This document shows, piece by piece, positions 54,742 through 63,404 of a stretch of DNA of 64,000 nucleotides. Below the pieces are notes generated by a model. It was not told the DNA's origin and ran no database searches. It worked only from the letters and a program-made list of their open reading frames with translations. Made by a program: the position numbers and the translations under genes. Positions within the stretch are counted from its first letter, which is position 1, and each line of letters begins with the position of its first letter. Source of the DNA: Myxococcota bacterium (GTDB taxonomy: Bacteria; Myxococcota_A; UBA9160; SMWR01); contig JBCCEW010000010.1 in the NCBI GenBank assembly GCA_039030075.1, positions 1 to 64,000 on the forward strand. Reading direction: 5' to 3'.

Positions 54742-54861
54742 TGTATCGTACTCCCGTCGGTCCCGCCAAAGCCCTTTTCTGACGTCCCCGGCCCGCTCGG
54801 CCCTTCGCGATCGCCACATCGCTGCGTTCGAACTCCAACCCTCGCGTTATCTTTCGAACGC

Positions 54862-55593
54862 ATGAAGGCGGGCACGCGTGCGGTCACCTACTTCTCGCTG
54901 CCGGGTGGAGCCCGGAGCCGCAGCACGCGGCCCCGACTCGACGCGGCCACCCTGGTGACCCAGTCCTTCGCCCGCCGCCGTCGCTGGGTGGTGGTCGAGC
55001 CCTTCGTCGAACTCGGTTCGCGGCGGGGCCGCCCCGAGCTCGCTCGCGCCCTCGAGCGCTGTCGCGAGATGGAGGCGGTCCTGCTCGTGCCCTCCCTGGT
55101 GGCGGTGGGCGGCGATGCTCGTTTCCTCGACCCCCTGCTCCATGCCGGCGTCCGGCTGGCGAGTGCGGATCGCGGGCCGGTCGGCAACGCCACGCTGCGC
55201 CTGCTCCAGGACGTGGCCCACCAAGCCCAGCAAGAAGCCTCGGACCGCAGCCGGACCGCCCTCGACGCGGCTCGGCGGCGCGGGGTGACGCTCGGCTCAC
55301 CGCGACCCGAGATCGGATCGCGGGCAGGCGTCGCCGCGCTGCGCGCCCAGGCCGACGCCCATGCCGAGGGCCTCACCCCGGTCCTGGTCGAGCTCCTGCT
55401 CTCGAACCCCGACGCCTCGCTCCGCGACCTCGCCGCCCTCCTCGACGCGCTCGACGTGCCGACGCCGCGTTCGGGTCGCTGGGGGCCGAGCGCGGTGCGC
55501 AACAGCCTGGCCCGCGCGGGCCTGACCGCCTTCCGCGAGGCGCTGCGGGCAAAGCCCGATCGGAAACGCCCTGGGCGGACGGGAGACGGGTAG
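54862..55593 (+). CDS. serine-recombinase homologue lacking catalytic residues
   Basis: 243 residues from the ATG at 54862. Overall it follows a serine resolvase with its helix-turn-helix: VTYFSLPGGAR (where active members have Y-L-R-V-S-T), WVVVEPFVELGSRRGRPELA (V-E-V-E-S-G-K-x-x-R-P-E-L), ALERCREMEAVLLVPSL, then VAVGG where L-D-R-L-A-R-N is expected, AGVRLASADRGPVGNATLRL, and DRSRTALDAARRRGVTLGSP. The nucleophile Ser is replaced (Pro at that place) and both DRxxR arginines are gone, so it should not cut DNA. C-terminus is a LysR/Arg-rich helical DNA-binding region (SGRWGPSAVRNSLARAGL). It ends one base before the molybdopterin enzyme starts. Confidence 0.7.
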   Translation: MKAGTRAVTYFSLPGGARSRSTRPRLDAATLVTQSFARRRRWVVVEPFVELGSRRGRPELARALERCREMEAVLLVPSLVAVGGDARFLDPLLHAGVRLASADRGPVGNATLRLLQDVAHQAQQEASDRSRTALDAARRRGVTLGSPRPEIGSRAGVAALRAQADAHAEGLTPVLVELLLSNPDASLRDLAALLDALDVPTPRSGRWGPSAVRNSLARAGLTAFREALRAKPDRKRPGRTGDG

Positions 55594-55594
55594 G

Positions 55595-57790
55595 ATGCGG
55601 CCAGGAGGCGCCGTGCCCGAGACCAAGATCAGCTTCTGTCGGATCTGCGAGGCCACCTGCGGCCTCGAGGTGGACGTCGAGGACAACCGGGTCGTCGCGA
55701 TCCGACCGGACCCCGAACACGTGGTCAGCCGCGGTTACGCGTGCGTGAAGGGCACCCGCTTCGCGGCGGTGCAGCACAGCCCGGACCGCCTGTTGGCTCC
55801 CCAGCGACGCCAGGAGGACCGCTGGTCCGAGGTCGGCTGGGACGCGGCGCTCGGCGAGATCGGCGACCGGCTGAACCAGATTCGCAGCGCGCACGGGCCC
55901 CAGACGATCGGGCACTTCGTGGGATCGGCCGGGGGCGCCAATGTCCTGGCGCCGCTCTTCCGCGGCGCTTTCATGAACGGGATCGGCTCCCGGCGCCTCT
56001 ACGGCACCGGCACCTGCGACACGATGAACAAGTTCCGGGTGAACGACGACATGTACGGCTCACCCATGCGGCTGGCGCATCCGGACGTCAACCGGGCCGA
56101 GTTCCTGATGATCCTGGGCGCGAACCCGGCCGTGTCGGGCAACACGCTCTATCACCTGCCGCGTGCCGCCGAACGCTTCCGCGACGTCGTCGCGCGGGGC
56201 GGCCGGGTCGTCTTCGTGAACCCGCGACGCATCGAGACGGCCCAGGCCGGTGAACACCTCTTCATCCGGCCCGACACCGACCTCTTCTTCCTCGCGGCCT
56301 TCTGCCATGAGCTGATCCGCACCGGCGGCGTCGCGCGCGAGCGCGTCGACCGCTTCATGAACGGCTTCGAGGGCGTCGCGTCGGCGGTATCGGCCTGGAC
56401 CCCGGAGCGTCAGGCGGAGGTCACCGGGATCTCGGCCGAGACCCTGCGCGAGCTCGTCGCGGCCCACCGCGCAGCCGACGGCGCCGCGCTCTACATGGCG
56501 ACCGGCGTCAACCAGGGGCGCAGCGGCACGCTCTGCTTCTGGATCCTCGAAGCCATCAACGCGATCTCGGGCAACCTCGACCGTCGCGGCGGCACGCTGA
56601 TGGGCGAGGGGCTCTTCGACATGGCCAAGGAGGTCGCCGAGGCCGGCGATCTCACCACCCGCTACGACCGCGAGGACGGCTTCCCCACGGTCTCGGGCCA
56701 GCAGCCGTCGGGCATGCTCGCCGACGACATTCTGTCGGGGCGCGTGCGCGCGCTGATCGTCGAGGCCAGCAACCCACTGCTCGCGTGCAGCAATCCGAAT
56801 GGGCGCCTCGAGGAAGCGCTGTCGCGGCTCGACCTGCTGGTGTCGATCGACCTGTTCCGGAACGAGACCGGTAACCTCGCCGACTTCGTCCTGCCCGCCC
56901 CGACCTGGCTGGAGCGGCCGGAGATTCCCTACGCGCTCCAGAGCTTCGCCGGCTGCACGCCCACGCCCTACATCATCTACAGCCCGGCGGCCCTCGAGCC
57001 GCCGCCGGGCGTGCGCCACGAATGGTGGATCTACACCCGGTTGGCCGACGTGATGGGCGTGAAGCTCTTCGACCACACGCTGGCGAGCGGGGCCGCGAAG
57101 CTGAACGCCCGGCTCGCGCACTCGTGGGCCTCACGCCTCGCCGTCCCGATGGAGAAGCTCTTCGACGGAATGCTCAAGAAGGCGAAGCTGCCGGGCGCGC
57201 GCCAGCTCGCGCGCGAGCACCCCCACGGTCTGCTGCTTCCCGAGAACGACGGCGACAACTTCCTCGGCAGCGAGCGCGTCCTCACCGAGAGCGGGAAGAT
57301 CGAGCTCGCTCCCGAGCCCTTCGTGGCCGCCTTCGCGGAGCGCGCCGAGCCCCTCTACGCAGACGAACTCGCCCACCGGGACCGCCTGAAGCTGATCGGC
57401 AAGCGCGAGATCCGCCGCATGAACACCTCGTCGGCGAACTGCGAACGGCTGGTCCGCGACAAGACGAACTTCGCGTACCTCAGCGAGCGCGATGCCGAAC
57501 GCCTCGGAATCTCAGAGGGCGAGCTCGTCGAGGTCGCGTCCGCGTTCGGGAAGGTGCAGATCCCGGTCCGGGTCACCGACGAGATGATGCCCGGCACCCT
57601 GGCGATCCCTCAGTGCTGGGGGCACGAGAAAGCCGATGGCCTGCGTCACGCCCAGACGCACCCCGGGGTCAACTCGAACCACCTGGCCGGCGACGGTCCC
57701 GAGAACATCGAAGCGCTGTCGAGCATGTCCCACCTCTCGGGGATCCTGGTCGACGTACGACGCTGCGAGCCCGACCGCGCCCAGGCCTAG
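55595..57790 (+). CDS. molybdopterin oxidoreductase (DMSO-reductase family)
   Basis: 731 residues from ATG 55595. Bis-molybdopterin-guanine-dinucleotide enzyme. FCRICEATCGLEVDVEDNRV and RGYACVKG hold the four Cys of a [4Fe-4S] cluster; TGTCDTMNKF has a Cys where the Mo ligand is expected; GANPAVSGNTLYHLP and VEASNPLLACSNPN are cofactor-binding loops; the last domain includes NTSSANCERLVRDKTN. No Tat signal is seen, so it is probably cytoplasmic, and no FeS or membrane subunit gene follows. Substrate unknown. Confidence 0.9.
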   Translation: MRPGGAVPETKISFCRICEATCGLEVDVEDNRVVAIRPDPEHVVSRGYACVKGTRFAAVQHSPDRLLAPQRRQEDRWSEVGWDAALGEIGDRLNQIRSAHGPQTIGHFVGSAGGANVLAPLFRGAFMNGIGSRRLYGTGTCDTMNKFRVNDDMYGSPMRLAHPDVNRAEFLMILGANPAVSGNTLYHLPRAAERFRDVVARGGRVVFVNPRRIETAQAGEHLFIRPDTDLFFLAAFCHELIRTGGVARERVDRFMNGFEGVASAVSAWTPERQAEVTGISAETLRELVAAHRAADGAALYMATGVNQGRSGTLCFWILEAINAISGNLDRRGGTLMGEGLFDMAKEVAEAGDLTTRYDREDGFPTVSGQQPSGMLADDILSGRVRALIVEASNPLLACSNPNGRLEEALSRLDLLVSIDLFRNETGNLADFVLPAPTWLERPEIPYALQSFAGCTPTPYIIYSPAALEPPPGVRHEWWIYTRLADVMGVKLFDHTLASGAAKLNARLAHSWASRLAVPMEKLFDGMLKKAKLPGARQLAREHPHGLLLPENDGDNFLGSERVLTESGKIELAPEPFVAAFAERAEPLYADELAHRDRLKLIGKREIRRMNTSSANCERLVRDKTNFAYLSERDAERLGISEGELVEVASAFGKVQIPVRVTDEMMPGTLAIPQCWGHEKADGLRHAQTHPGVNSNHLAGDGPENIEALSSMSHLSGILVDVRRCEPDRAQA

Positions 57791-58653
57791 ACGTAGCCGA
57801 GCGACTCGATCCGGGCGGGCTTCTTCGTCCAGTTGGGCTCGATCTTTACCCACAGCTCGAGGTGCACCCGGGTGTCCAGGAGCTTCTCGATCTCGTGCCG
57901 TGCGCGCGTCCCGATCCGCTTGATGCGCCGCCCTTCCCGTCCGATCACGATCGGCTTCTGGCTCTTCCGCTCGACGATCAGGTTCGCACGGATCTTCACG
58001 AGCTCGGGGCGCGACTCGTCGAACTGCTCGATCTCGACCGCCAGGACATAGGGAAGCTCCTGCTCCAGGCTGTCGAAGGCCGCTTCGCGCACCAACTCGG
58101 CCACCAGAAAACGCAGGGGCCGGTCGCTGAGATCGTCTTCCGGGTAGAGCGGCGGCGACTCGGGCAGGAGCGCTGCCGCCGCGTCGACCAACGCGTCGAC
58201 CCCTTCCCGGCGCCGCGCGGCGACCCGGAACGCGCGCTCGACTCCCGGAGGCGGCCATTCGACGTCCTCCTTCGCGAGATCGTCCTTCGTGCCGACGACC
58301 AGCACGGGCTTGCCCTTCGACTCGAGATCGGCGAGCAGCGCGGTGTGATCGGCCCCCCAGCGTCCCGTCAGGTCGACCAGCAGGAGCGCCACGTCGCAGT
58401 CGTCGCCGGCCTCGAGCGCCTGACCGATGAGCGCTCCGTTCAGCACCCGCTCGCTCTCGTGGAGACCCGGCGTATCCACGAAGAGCAGCTGGGCGTCGGG
58501 GCGGGTGTGGATGCCGAGAATGCGACTGCGTGTGGTCTGGGGCTTCGCCGTCACGATCGCGAGCTTCTCGCCGAGGATCGCGTTCAAGAGGGTCGACTTC
58601 CCCGCGTTCGGCCGGCCGAGGATCGCCACGACGCCTGCGCGATACGCGCTCAT
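57787..58653 (-). CDS. era: GTPase Era
   Basis: 288 residues. Essential GTPase that binds the 3' end of 16S rRNA and helps 30S assembly. VAILGRPNAGKSTLLNAILG (G1), PQTTRSRILG, FVDTPGLHES (G3), and a C-terminal KH domain (RANLIVERKSQKPIVIGREG). The base-recognition motif reads VGTKDDLAKE, TKDD in place of NKxD, unusual for Era. Last gene of the lysC-to-era operon; its stop codon and that of the convergent molybdopterin gene overlap in CTAG. Confidence 0.95.
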   Translation of the reverse strand: MSAYRAGVVAILGRPNAGKSTLLNAILGEKLAIVTAKPQTTRSRILGIHTRPDAQLLFVDTPGLHESERVLNGALIGQALEAGDDCDVALLLVDLTGRWGADHTALLADLESKGKPVLVVGTKDDLAKEDVEWPPPGVERAFRVAARRREGVDALVDAAAALLPESPPLYPEDDLSDRPLRFLVAELVREAAFDSLEQELPYVLAVEIEQFDESRPELVKIRANLIVERKSQKPIVIGREGRRIKRIGTRARHEIEKLLDTRVHLELWVKIEPNWTKKPARIESLGYV

Positions 58654-59348
58654 GCCGAGTCCGCCCGCGCCAGTGCGTCCTCGGCGGCCGCGCGCTCGGC
58701 GAGCCGTTTGCTGCGCGCCGTGCCCTCACCCCAGGCCTCGCCCGACACCCGCACCTCCACGGTGAAGCGTTCTTCGTCGGCGTCGACGCCCGAGTCGGTG
58801 ACGGTGTGATAGCTCGGCGTTTCGCGGAAGCGCGCGTGCGCCCACTCTTGGAAGGCGGTCTTCGCGTCGCGGGCGCCCGCACCGCGCCCGTCCGCTTCGG
58901 CGTCGAGCCAACCGCGGACCAACCGCTCGACCGGCGCGAGTCCCCCATCGAGGTAGAGCGCTCCCACGACGGCCTCGAGGGTATTCGCGAGGATGCTGTC
59001 CTTCTCGGCGCCGCCCGAGAGGAGCTCGGTGCGTCCCAACCGCACGAGCTCGGGCAAGCCGATCTCGCGCGCGCGATCGGCGAGGCTCTCGCGCCGGACC
59101 CAGGCCGCGCGCGCCCGGGTCAGGCGGCCTTCGGGCCAATCCGGATGGGCGTGGTAGAGGGCTTCGCCCACCACCAGGTCGAGCACCGCATCGCCGAGGA
59201 ACTCGAGCCGCTCGTTGCCGCGATCGCCCGCCGCGGCTTCGTGCGAGTACGAGGGGTGGGAGAGCGCCCGCTCCGCGCGGGGTGCGTCGACGAACCTGTG
59301 CCCGAGGGCCCGGCCCAGCCGGTCGACCGTGGAGTCACCGTCACTCAC
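58650..59348 (-). CDS. rnc: ribonuclease III
   Basis: 232 residues. Cuts double-stranded RNA and processes rRNA precursors. ERLEFLGDAVLDLVVGEALY is the signature helix; ILANTLEAVVGALYLDGGL has Asn at the usual second Asp position, as in several families, with the Glu retained; the dsRNA-binding domain covers residues ~160-230 (GARDAKTAFQEWAHARFRET, GEGTARSKRLAERAAAEDAL). Overlaps era and mnmA by four bases each. Confidence 0.96.
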   Translation of the reverse strand: MSDGDSTVDRLGRALGHRFVDAPRAERALSHPSYSHEAAAGDRGNERLEFLGDAVLDLVVGEALYHAHPDWPEGRLTRARAAWVRRESLADRAREIGLPELVRLGRTELLSGGAEKDSILANTLEAVVGALYLDGGLAPVERLVRGWLDAEADGRGAGARDAKTAFQEWAHARFRETPSYHTVTDSGVDADEERFTVEVRVSGEAWGEGTARSKRLAERAAAEDALARADSA

Positions 59349-60415
59349 GCCGGCGGCGTCGCGGCGATCCAGCCGCCTCCCAGGACCACGTCGCCCTGGT
59401 AGAAGACCGCGGCCTGTCCGGGCGTGATGGCGCGCACCGGGGCGTCGAAGCGCACCCGCGCCACATCGCCGTCGGGTTCGAGCGTCGCATCGGCCCCTTC
59501 GTGGCGGTAGCGGACACGCACGCGCGCCCGGGTTCCCGCCGGCGGGGCCGCGCCCGCGATCCAGTGGACGAACTCGACGCGGGCCTCTTCGACATCGAGG
59601 GCAGCGGCGCTGCCCACCACGACCCGGTTGCGTCCGGCATCGATGCGGGTGACGTAGCGCTTCTCGCCGCCACCCAGTCCCAGCCCCTTGCGCTGACCCA
59701 CCGTGAAGTGGTGGATGCCGGGGTGATGACCGAGCACCGTCCCCGCTTCGTCCACGATCTCACCCTCCCCCGGGAGCGCGTCGGGGCGGATCTTTTCGAC
59801 CACGGCCGCGTAGTCGCCGTCGGGGACGAAGCAGATCTCCTGACTCTCGGGCTTCTCCGCCGTGCCGAGCCCGAGCTCTCGGGCGCGCGCGCGCACATCG
59901 TCCTTCGTCATCTCGCCCAGCGGAAACTCGACGGCTTCGAGCTGCTCCTGGGTCAGACCGAAGAGGAAGTAGCTCTGGTCCTTCGGCAGATACACCGCAG
60001 TCCGCAGACGCCGCAGCCCGGTCTCGGGGTCGCGATCGACCCGGGCGTAGTGGCCCGAGGCCACCCGCTCGGCGCCGAACACCTTCGCGCGCTCCAGCAG
60101 ATAGTCGAACTTGAACTGCTGGTTGCAGGCGACGCAGGGGATCGGCGTGCGGCCGGCGAGGTAGGCGTCCGCGAAGGCCTGGATCACCTCCCGCTGGAAG
60201 CGCTCCTTGTAGTTCGCCACGTAGAAACGCATGCCGAGCCGATCGGCGACGCGCCGGGCGTCGTCGGCGTCCTCGAGCGAGCAGCAGCGCGACTGGGCTC
60301 CCGCCAGGTGCATGGTGACCCCGATGGCTTCGTCACCGCGCCCGACGATGCAGGCGGCCGCCACCGAGGAATCGACGCCACCCGACATGGCGACCACGAC
60401 CCGCTCGCCGCTCAT
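59345..60415 (-). CDS. mnmA: tRNA-specific 2-thiouridylase
   Basis: 356 residues. Makes 2-thiouridine at U34 of tRNA-Glu, -Gln and -Lys using sulfur from a cysteine desulfurase. [20 protein letters not shown] is the PP-loop; PIPCVACNQQFKFDYLLE and QEICFVPDGDYAAV give the two catalytic Cys. Its sulfur source, iscS, is directly upstream and overlaps it (ATGA). Confidence 0.97.
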   Translation of the reverse strand: MSGERVVVAMSGGVDSSVAAACIVGRGDEAIGVTMHLAGAQSRCCSLEDADDARRVADRLGMRFYVANYKERFQREVIQAFADAYLAGRTPIPCVACNQQFKFDYLLERAKVFGAERVASGHYARVDRDPETGLRRLRTAVYLPKDQSYFLFGLTQEQLEAVEFPLGEMTKDDVRARARELGLGTAEKPESQEICFVPDGDYAAVVEKIRPDALPGEGEIVDEAGTVLGHHPGIHHFTVGQRKGLGLGGGEKRYVTRIDAGRNRVVVGSAAALDVEEARVEFVHWIAGAAPPAGTRARVRVRYRHEGADATLEPDGDVARVRFDAPVRAITPGQAAVFYQGDVVLGGGWIAATPPA

Positions 60416-61554
60416 GCGGCCTCCCGCGCGCGTCGCACGAGGTCCGGCAGCAGCGCCACCACGCGGTCGATCTGGGCCTCGTCGACCCCCTCGCCCACGC
60501 TGAGCCGCAGGGTGGCACGCGCCTGGTCGGGGGTGAGGCCCATCGCCGACAGCACATGGGACGGCTCGATCGAGCCCGACGCGCAGGCGGCGCCGGCCGA
60601 CGCCGCAACACCCTCGAGATCGAGGGCCTGCAGCAAGAGCTCGCCCGCGGCGCCATCGAAGCGGAGGTTCAGGGTATTCGCGAGCACGTGGTCCGCGTCT
60701 CCGTGACGCGTCACGTCCGGGACCTTCTCGCGGATGCCGTCCCAGAGCCGATCGCGGAGCTGGGCGTAGCGCGCCACGCGTGCGTCGAGCTCGGCTTCGG
60801 CCAGCGCGCAGGCCAGGCCCAAGCCGACGATCCCGGCCAGGTTCTCGGTGCCCCCGCGGCGCCGCCGCTCCTGGGGGCCGCCGCGCACGAAGGCGCGGTC
60901 GGGCAAATCGCCGCGCACCACCAGCGCGCCCACGCCCTTGGGCCCGCCGAACTTGTGGGCGGACAGCGAAAGCGCGTCGATCGGAAGGGTTCCCAGCGGC
61001 ACCGGATGTTTCCCGACGGCCTGGGTCGCGTCGGTGTGGAACCAGACGCCGCGCTCCCGCGCCAGCGTCGCGAGCGCTTCCACCGGCTGCAGCACGCCGG
61101 TCTCGTTGTTCGCCCAGATGACCGAGAGCAGGGCCGTGTCCGCTTCGAGGGCCGCGCCCACCGACTCGACCGCGACGCGTCCACCTGCGTCGACCGGTAC
61201 CTGGGTCACCGGGAATCCCTGCTCGCCCCAGGCCTCGAGGGAGGCGTCGACCGAGGGATGCTCGACGGTCGTCGTGACGATGCGCGTGCGCTCGGGCCCA
61301 CGCGCCGCGGCGAGGGTCCGCACCACCGTGTTGTTCGCCTCAGTGGCGCTGCCCGTGAAGATCACATCGCCAGGCGCGACACCGAGCAGGCTGGCCACCC
61401 GGTCGCGCGCGAGATCGAGCTCGCGACGAGCCGCGGCGCCTTCGGCGTGCACGCTCGAGGGATTGCCGTGGACCTCCCGGAGCACCTTCGACATCGCCTC
61501 GGCCACTTCGGGCCGGACTGGCGTGGTCGCATTGTGATCCAGGTAGATCCGCAT
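60412..61554 (-). CDS. iscS: cysteine desulfurase
   Basis: 380 residues, NifS/IscS class. Removes sulfur from cysteine as an enzyme persulfide. IYLDHNATTPVRPEVAEAM, WANNETGVLQPVEAL, ALSAHKFGGPKGVGALVV (PLP Lys), and the mobile loop GAACASGSIEPSHVLSAMG with the active Cys. Group I features (the Cys loop is long) point to IscS. No iscU/iscR is near; adjacency to mnmA suggests tRNA thiolation as a main job. Confidence 0.95.
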   Translation of the reverse strand: MRIYLDHNATTPVRPEVAEAMSKVLREVHGNPSSVHAEGAAARRELDLARDRVASLLGVAPGDVIFTGSATEANNTVVRTLAAARGPERTRIVTTTVEHPSVDASLEAWGEQGFPVTQVPVDAGGRVAVESVGAALEADTALLSVIWANNETGVLQPVEALATLARERGVWFHTDATQAVGKHPVPLGTLPIDALSLSAHKFGGPKGVGALVVRGDLPDRAFVRGGPQERRRRGGTENLAGIVGLGLACALAEAELDARVARYAQLRDRLWDGIREKVPDVTRHGDADHVLANTLNLRFDGAAGELLLQALDLEGVAASAGAACASGSIEPSHVLSAMGLTPDQARATLRLSVGEGVDEAQIDRVVALLPDLVRRAREAA

Positions 61555-61566
61555 TTCGCGGCGACC

Positions 61567-62928
61567 CTACCCGGGGGCCTCCGACTGGTCAACGTCGCCG
61601 CTCCGCTGGCGCAACTCGACCAGCAGATCGGCCAGGCTGCGATCGCCGGCGGCCTTGAAGGCAGCCGACTCGAGCTCGCCGAGGAGCCCCTGGACGAGCT
61701 CGGCACCCGCCCGCTCGCCGCGCGGCGCTTCCCGGCGCCCGCGCAGGGCATTGAGCACGTCGGTCACGGCGATCGTGTCCCCGGGCCGTCCGAGCTGGAG
61801 TGCGTCGTCGCGCTCGCCGTCGCTCCGCGTCGAGAGGATTCCGGACTCGATCAGGGTCGTGGTCACCGCCCGCACCGTACGCACCGGGACACGGAGCTCC
61901 TCGGCCAGAGCCTCCGCAGTCGGCGGCTCGTCCCGCGATCGAAAACAGCGGGCCACCTCGAGGGCGATCCGCAGCGCGATCGCCTCACGCTCGGCCGGGC
62001 CGGCCGGATCCCCGCGTACCTCTTTCCGGTAGAGCTCGAAGTTCTGGTGCGCGAAGGCGATCTGGGCCCCGAAGAGCACGACGGCCCAGAAGACGTACAT
62101 CCAGGCGAAGAGCAGCGGGATCAGCGCGAAGCCGCCGAAGAACATCTCCGCCCGCGCCAGCCCGACGCTGAACTCGATGTAGATCGCCTGCACGATCGTG
62201 ACGGCGATGCCCGCCACCACCCCGCCGATGGCGGCCGAGACTTGATTCACGCGTGTGTTCGGCAGGAACCAGTAGAGGAAGGTGAAGGTGATCGAGAGCA
62301 GGAAGACGGGCACCAGGGCCCCGCCGAGATCGTCGAGCCAGCGGAGCGCCGGGACCTCGAAGAGCCAGGTAGACGCCCACCTCGTGCGCAAGGTCGTCGC
62401 GAGGGAGAGCGCCACACCGGTGAGCACCGGCGCGACGATCAGCACGGCCAGGTAGTCGGAGAAGCGGCGCAGCCAGCTGCGCCCTGCGGCGACGCCCCAG
62501 ATGTCGTTCAGCGTGCTCTCGATGCTGCTGATCGCGAGCACCGTGGTCAGGAAGAGCACGCCGGCACCGAGGGTCCCGATGCTCGCGAAGTCGACCCCCT
62601 CGATGACGCCGCGGATCTGTGCGGCCGCGCCCGGCGCCCCGGCGGCGAGGGTGCCCACCACCCAGTCGACGAAGGTCCCGCTGCCCACGCCGACCGCGCT
62701 GGCGATCGCGACGGCCACCGCCAGCAGCGGCACCACCGAGAGCACCGTGAAGTAGGTGAGCGCGCTGGCGCGCAGGAGCAGCTGGTCGCGGACGAAGCCC
62801 TCGCCGAGCATGATCGAGAACTGCAGAAAGCGCAGTGCCGAGAGCCGGGAGCGCTCCTCGGGCTCGATCTCCCAGAGCTTGTGGGAGAGGAAGTCGCGGA
62901 TTCGCGCGGGCCAGTCGAGCCACTTCAC
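61567..62928 (-). CDS. YihY/BrkB-type inner membrane protein with winged-helix tail
   Basis: 453 residues from the GTG at 62928, which overlaps the comEA-like stop (GTGA). Six membrane segments in the usual YihY order (LRASALTYFTVLSVVPLLAV, ASIGTLGAGVLFLTTVLAIS, FLLSITFTFLYWFLPNTRVN, SAAIGGVVAGIAVTIVQAIY, IPLLFAWMYVFWAVVLFGAQ). A C-terminal helix-turn-helix-type part (PTAEALAEELRVPVRTVRAV, TTTLIESGILSTRSDGERDD) is often present in long members. Once annotated as RNase BN, which is not supported. Function unknown. Confidence 0.9.
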   Translation of the reverse strand: MKWLDWPARIRDFLSHKLWEIEPEERSRLSALRFLQFSIMLGEGFVRDQLLLRASALTYFTVLSVVPLLAVAVAIASAVGVGSGTFVDWVVGTLAAGAPGAAAQIRGVIEGVDFASIGTLGAGVLFLTTVLAISSIESTLNDIWGVAAGRSWLRRFSDYLAVLIVAPVLTGVALSLATTLRTRWASTWLFEVPALRWLDDLGGALVPVFLLSITFTFLYWFLPNTRVNQVSAAIGGVVAGIAVTIVQAIYIEFSVGLARAEMFFGGFALIPLLFAWMYVFWAVVLFGAQIAFAHQNFELYRKEVRGDPAGPAEREAIALRIALEVARCFRSRDEPPTAEALAEELRVPVRTVRAVTTTLIESGILSTRSDGERDDALQLGRPGDTIAVTDVLNALRGRREAPRGERAGAELVQGLLGELESAAFKAAGDRSLADLLVELRQRSGDVDQSEAPG

Positions 62929-63404
62929 GGCGCTGTCGCCTCCCCGCCCCCTGGTTTCGGCCGTCGCACGCCAGCGCTGGAGCCGCCGTCGGGTTCCGGA
63001 AACGCCAGCCAGTCTGCCATGCGTTCGAGCGTCACGGGCCCGATGCCAGGAACCCGCGCGAGGTCCGCCAGCCGCTCGTACGGTCCGGTGGCCCGCCCCG
63101 CCACGATGGCGGCCGCCCGCGCCGGACCGATGCCCGGAAGCGCCTCGAGTGCCCCTGCCGTGGCCTGATTGGGATCCAGCCCCTGGCCGAAGAGCGCGCG
63201 CGCGGGGCCACGCAGCGGTGGACCCGCCGGGTCGCCGCAGCCCACCGCGGTGCTCCCGTCGGGGTTGCCCGCCTGCTCGAAGGGCGCGGCGCAGGGGTCC
63301 AGGGGCGTGACGCCCTCGGGTCCCTGGCTGACGTGTACGAGGGCCCAGGCCGAGAGCGCCAACCACCAGGCGCCCCGCGCGGCGTGGGACGAGGGACGCC
63401 TCAG
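62925..63404 (-). CDS. ComEA-like helix-hairpin-helix protein
   Basis: About 150-160 residues; start uncertain (CTG at 63404 overlapping the lysC stop, or a TTG/GTG further in). A hydrophobic start (GAWWLALSAWALVHVS) and linker precede a double helix-hairpin-helix domain: QATAGALEALPGIGPARAAA, IVAGRATGPYERLADLARVP, GIGPVTLERMADWL. ComEA-like domains bind DNA, usually outside the cytoplasm. No other competence gene is near. Confidence 0.78.
   Translation of the reverse strand: MRRPSSHAARGAWWLALSAWALVHVSQGPEGVTPLDPCAAPFEQAGNPDGSTAVGCGDPAGPPLRGPARALFGQGLDPNQATAGALEALPGIGPARAAAIVAGRATGPYERLADLARVPGIGPVTLERMADWLAFPEPDGGSSAGVRRPKPGGGEATAP

Noticed and set aside
61567-62928. Ribonuclease BN
   Set aside because: Old annotation of YihY proteins; the sequence is a six-pass membrane protein without nuclease motifs.
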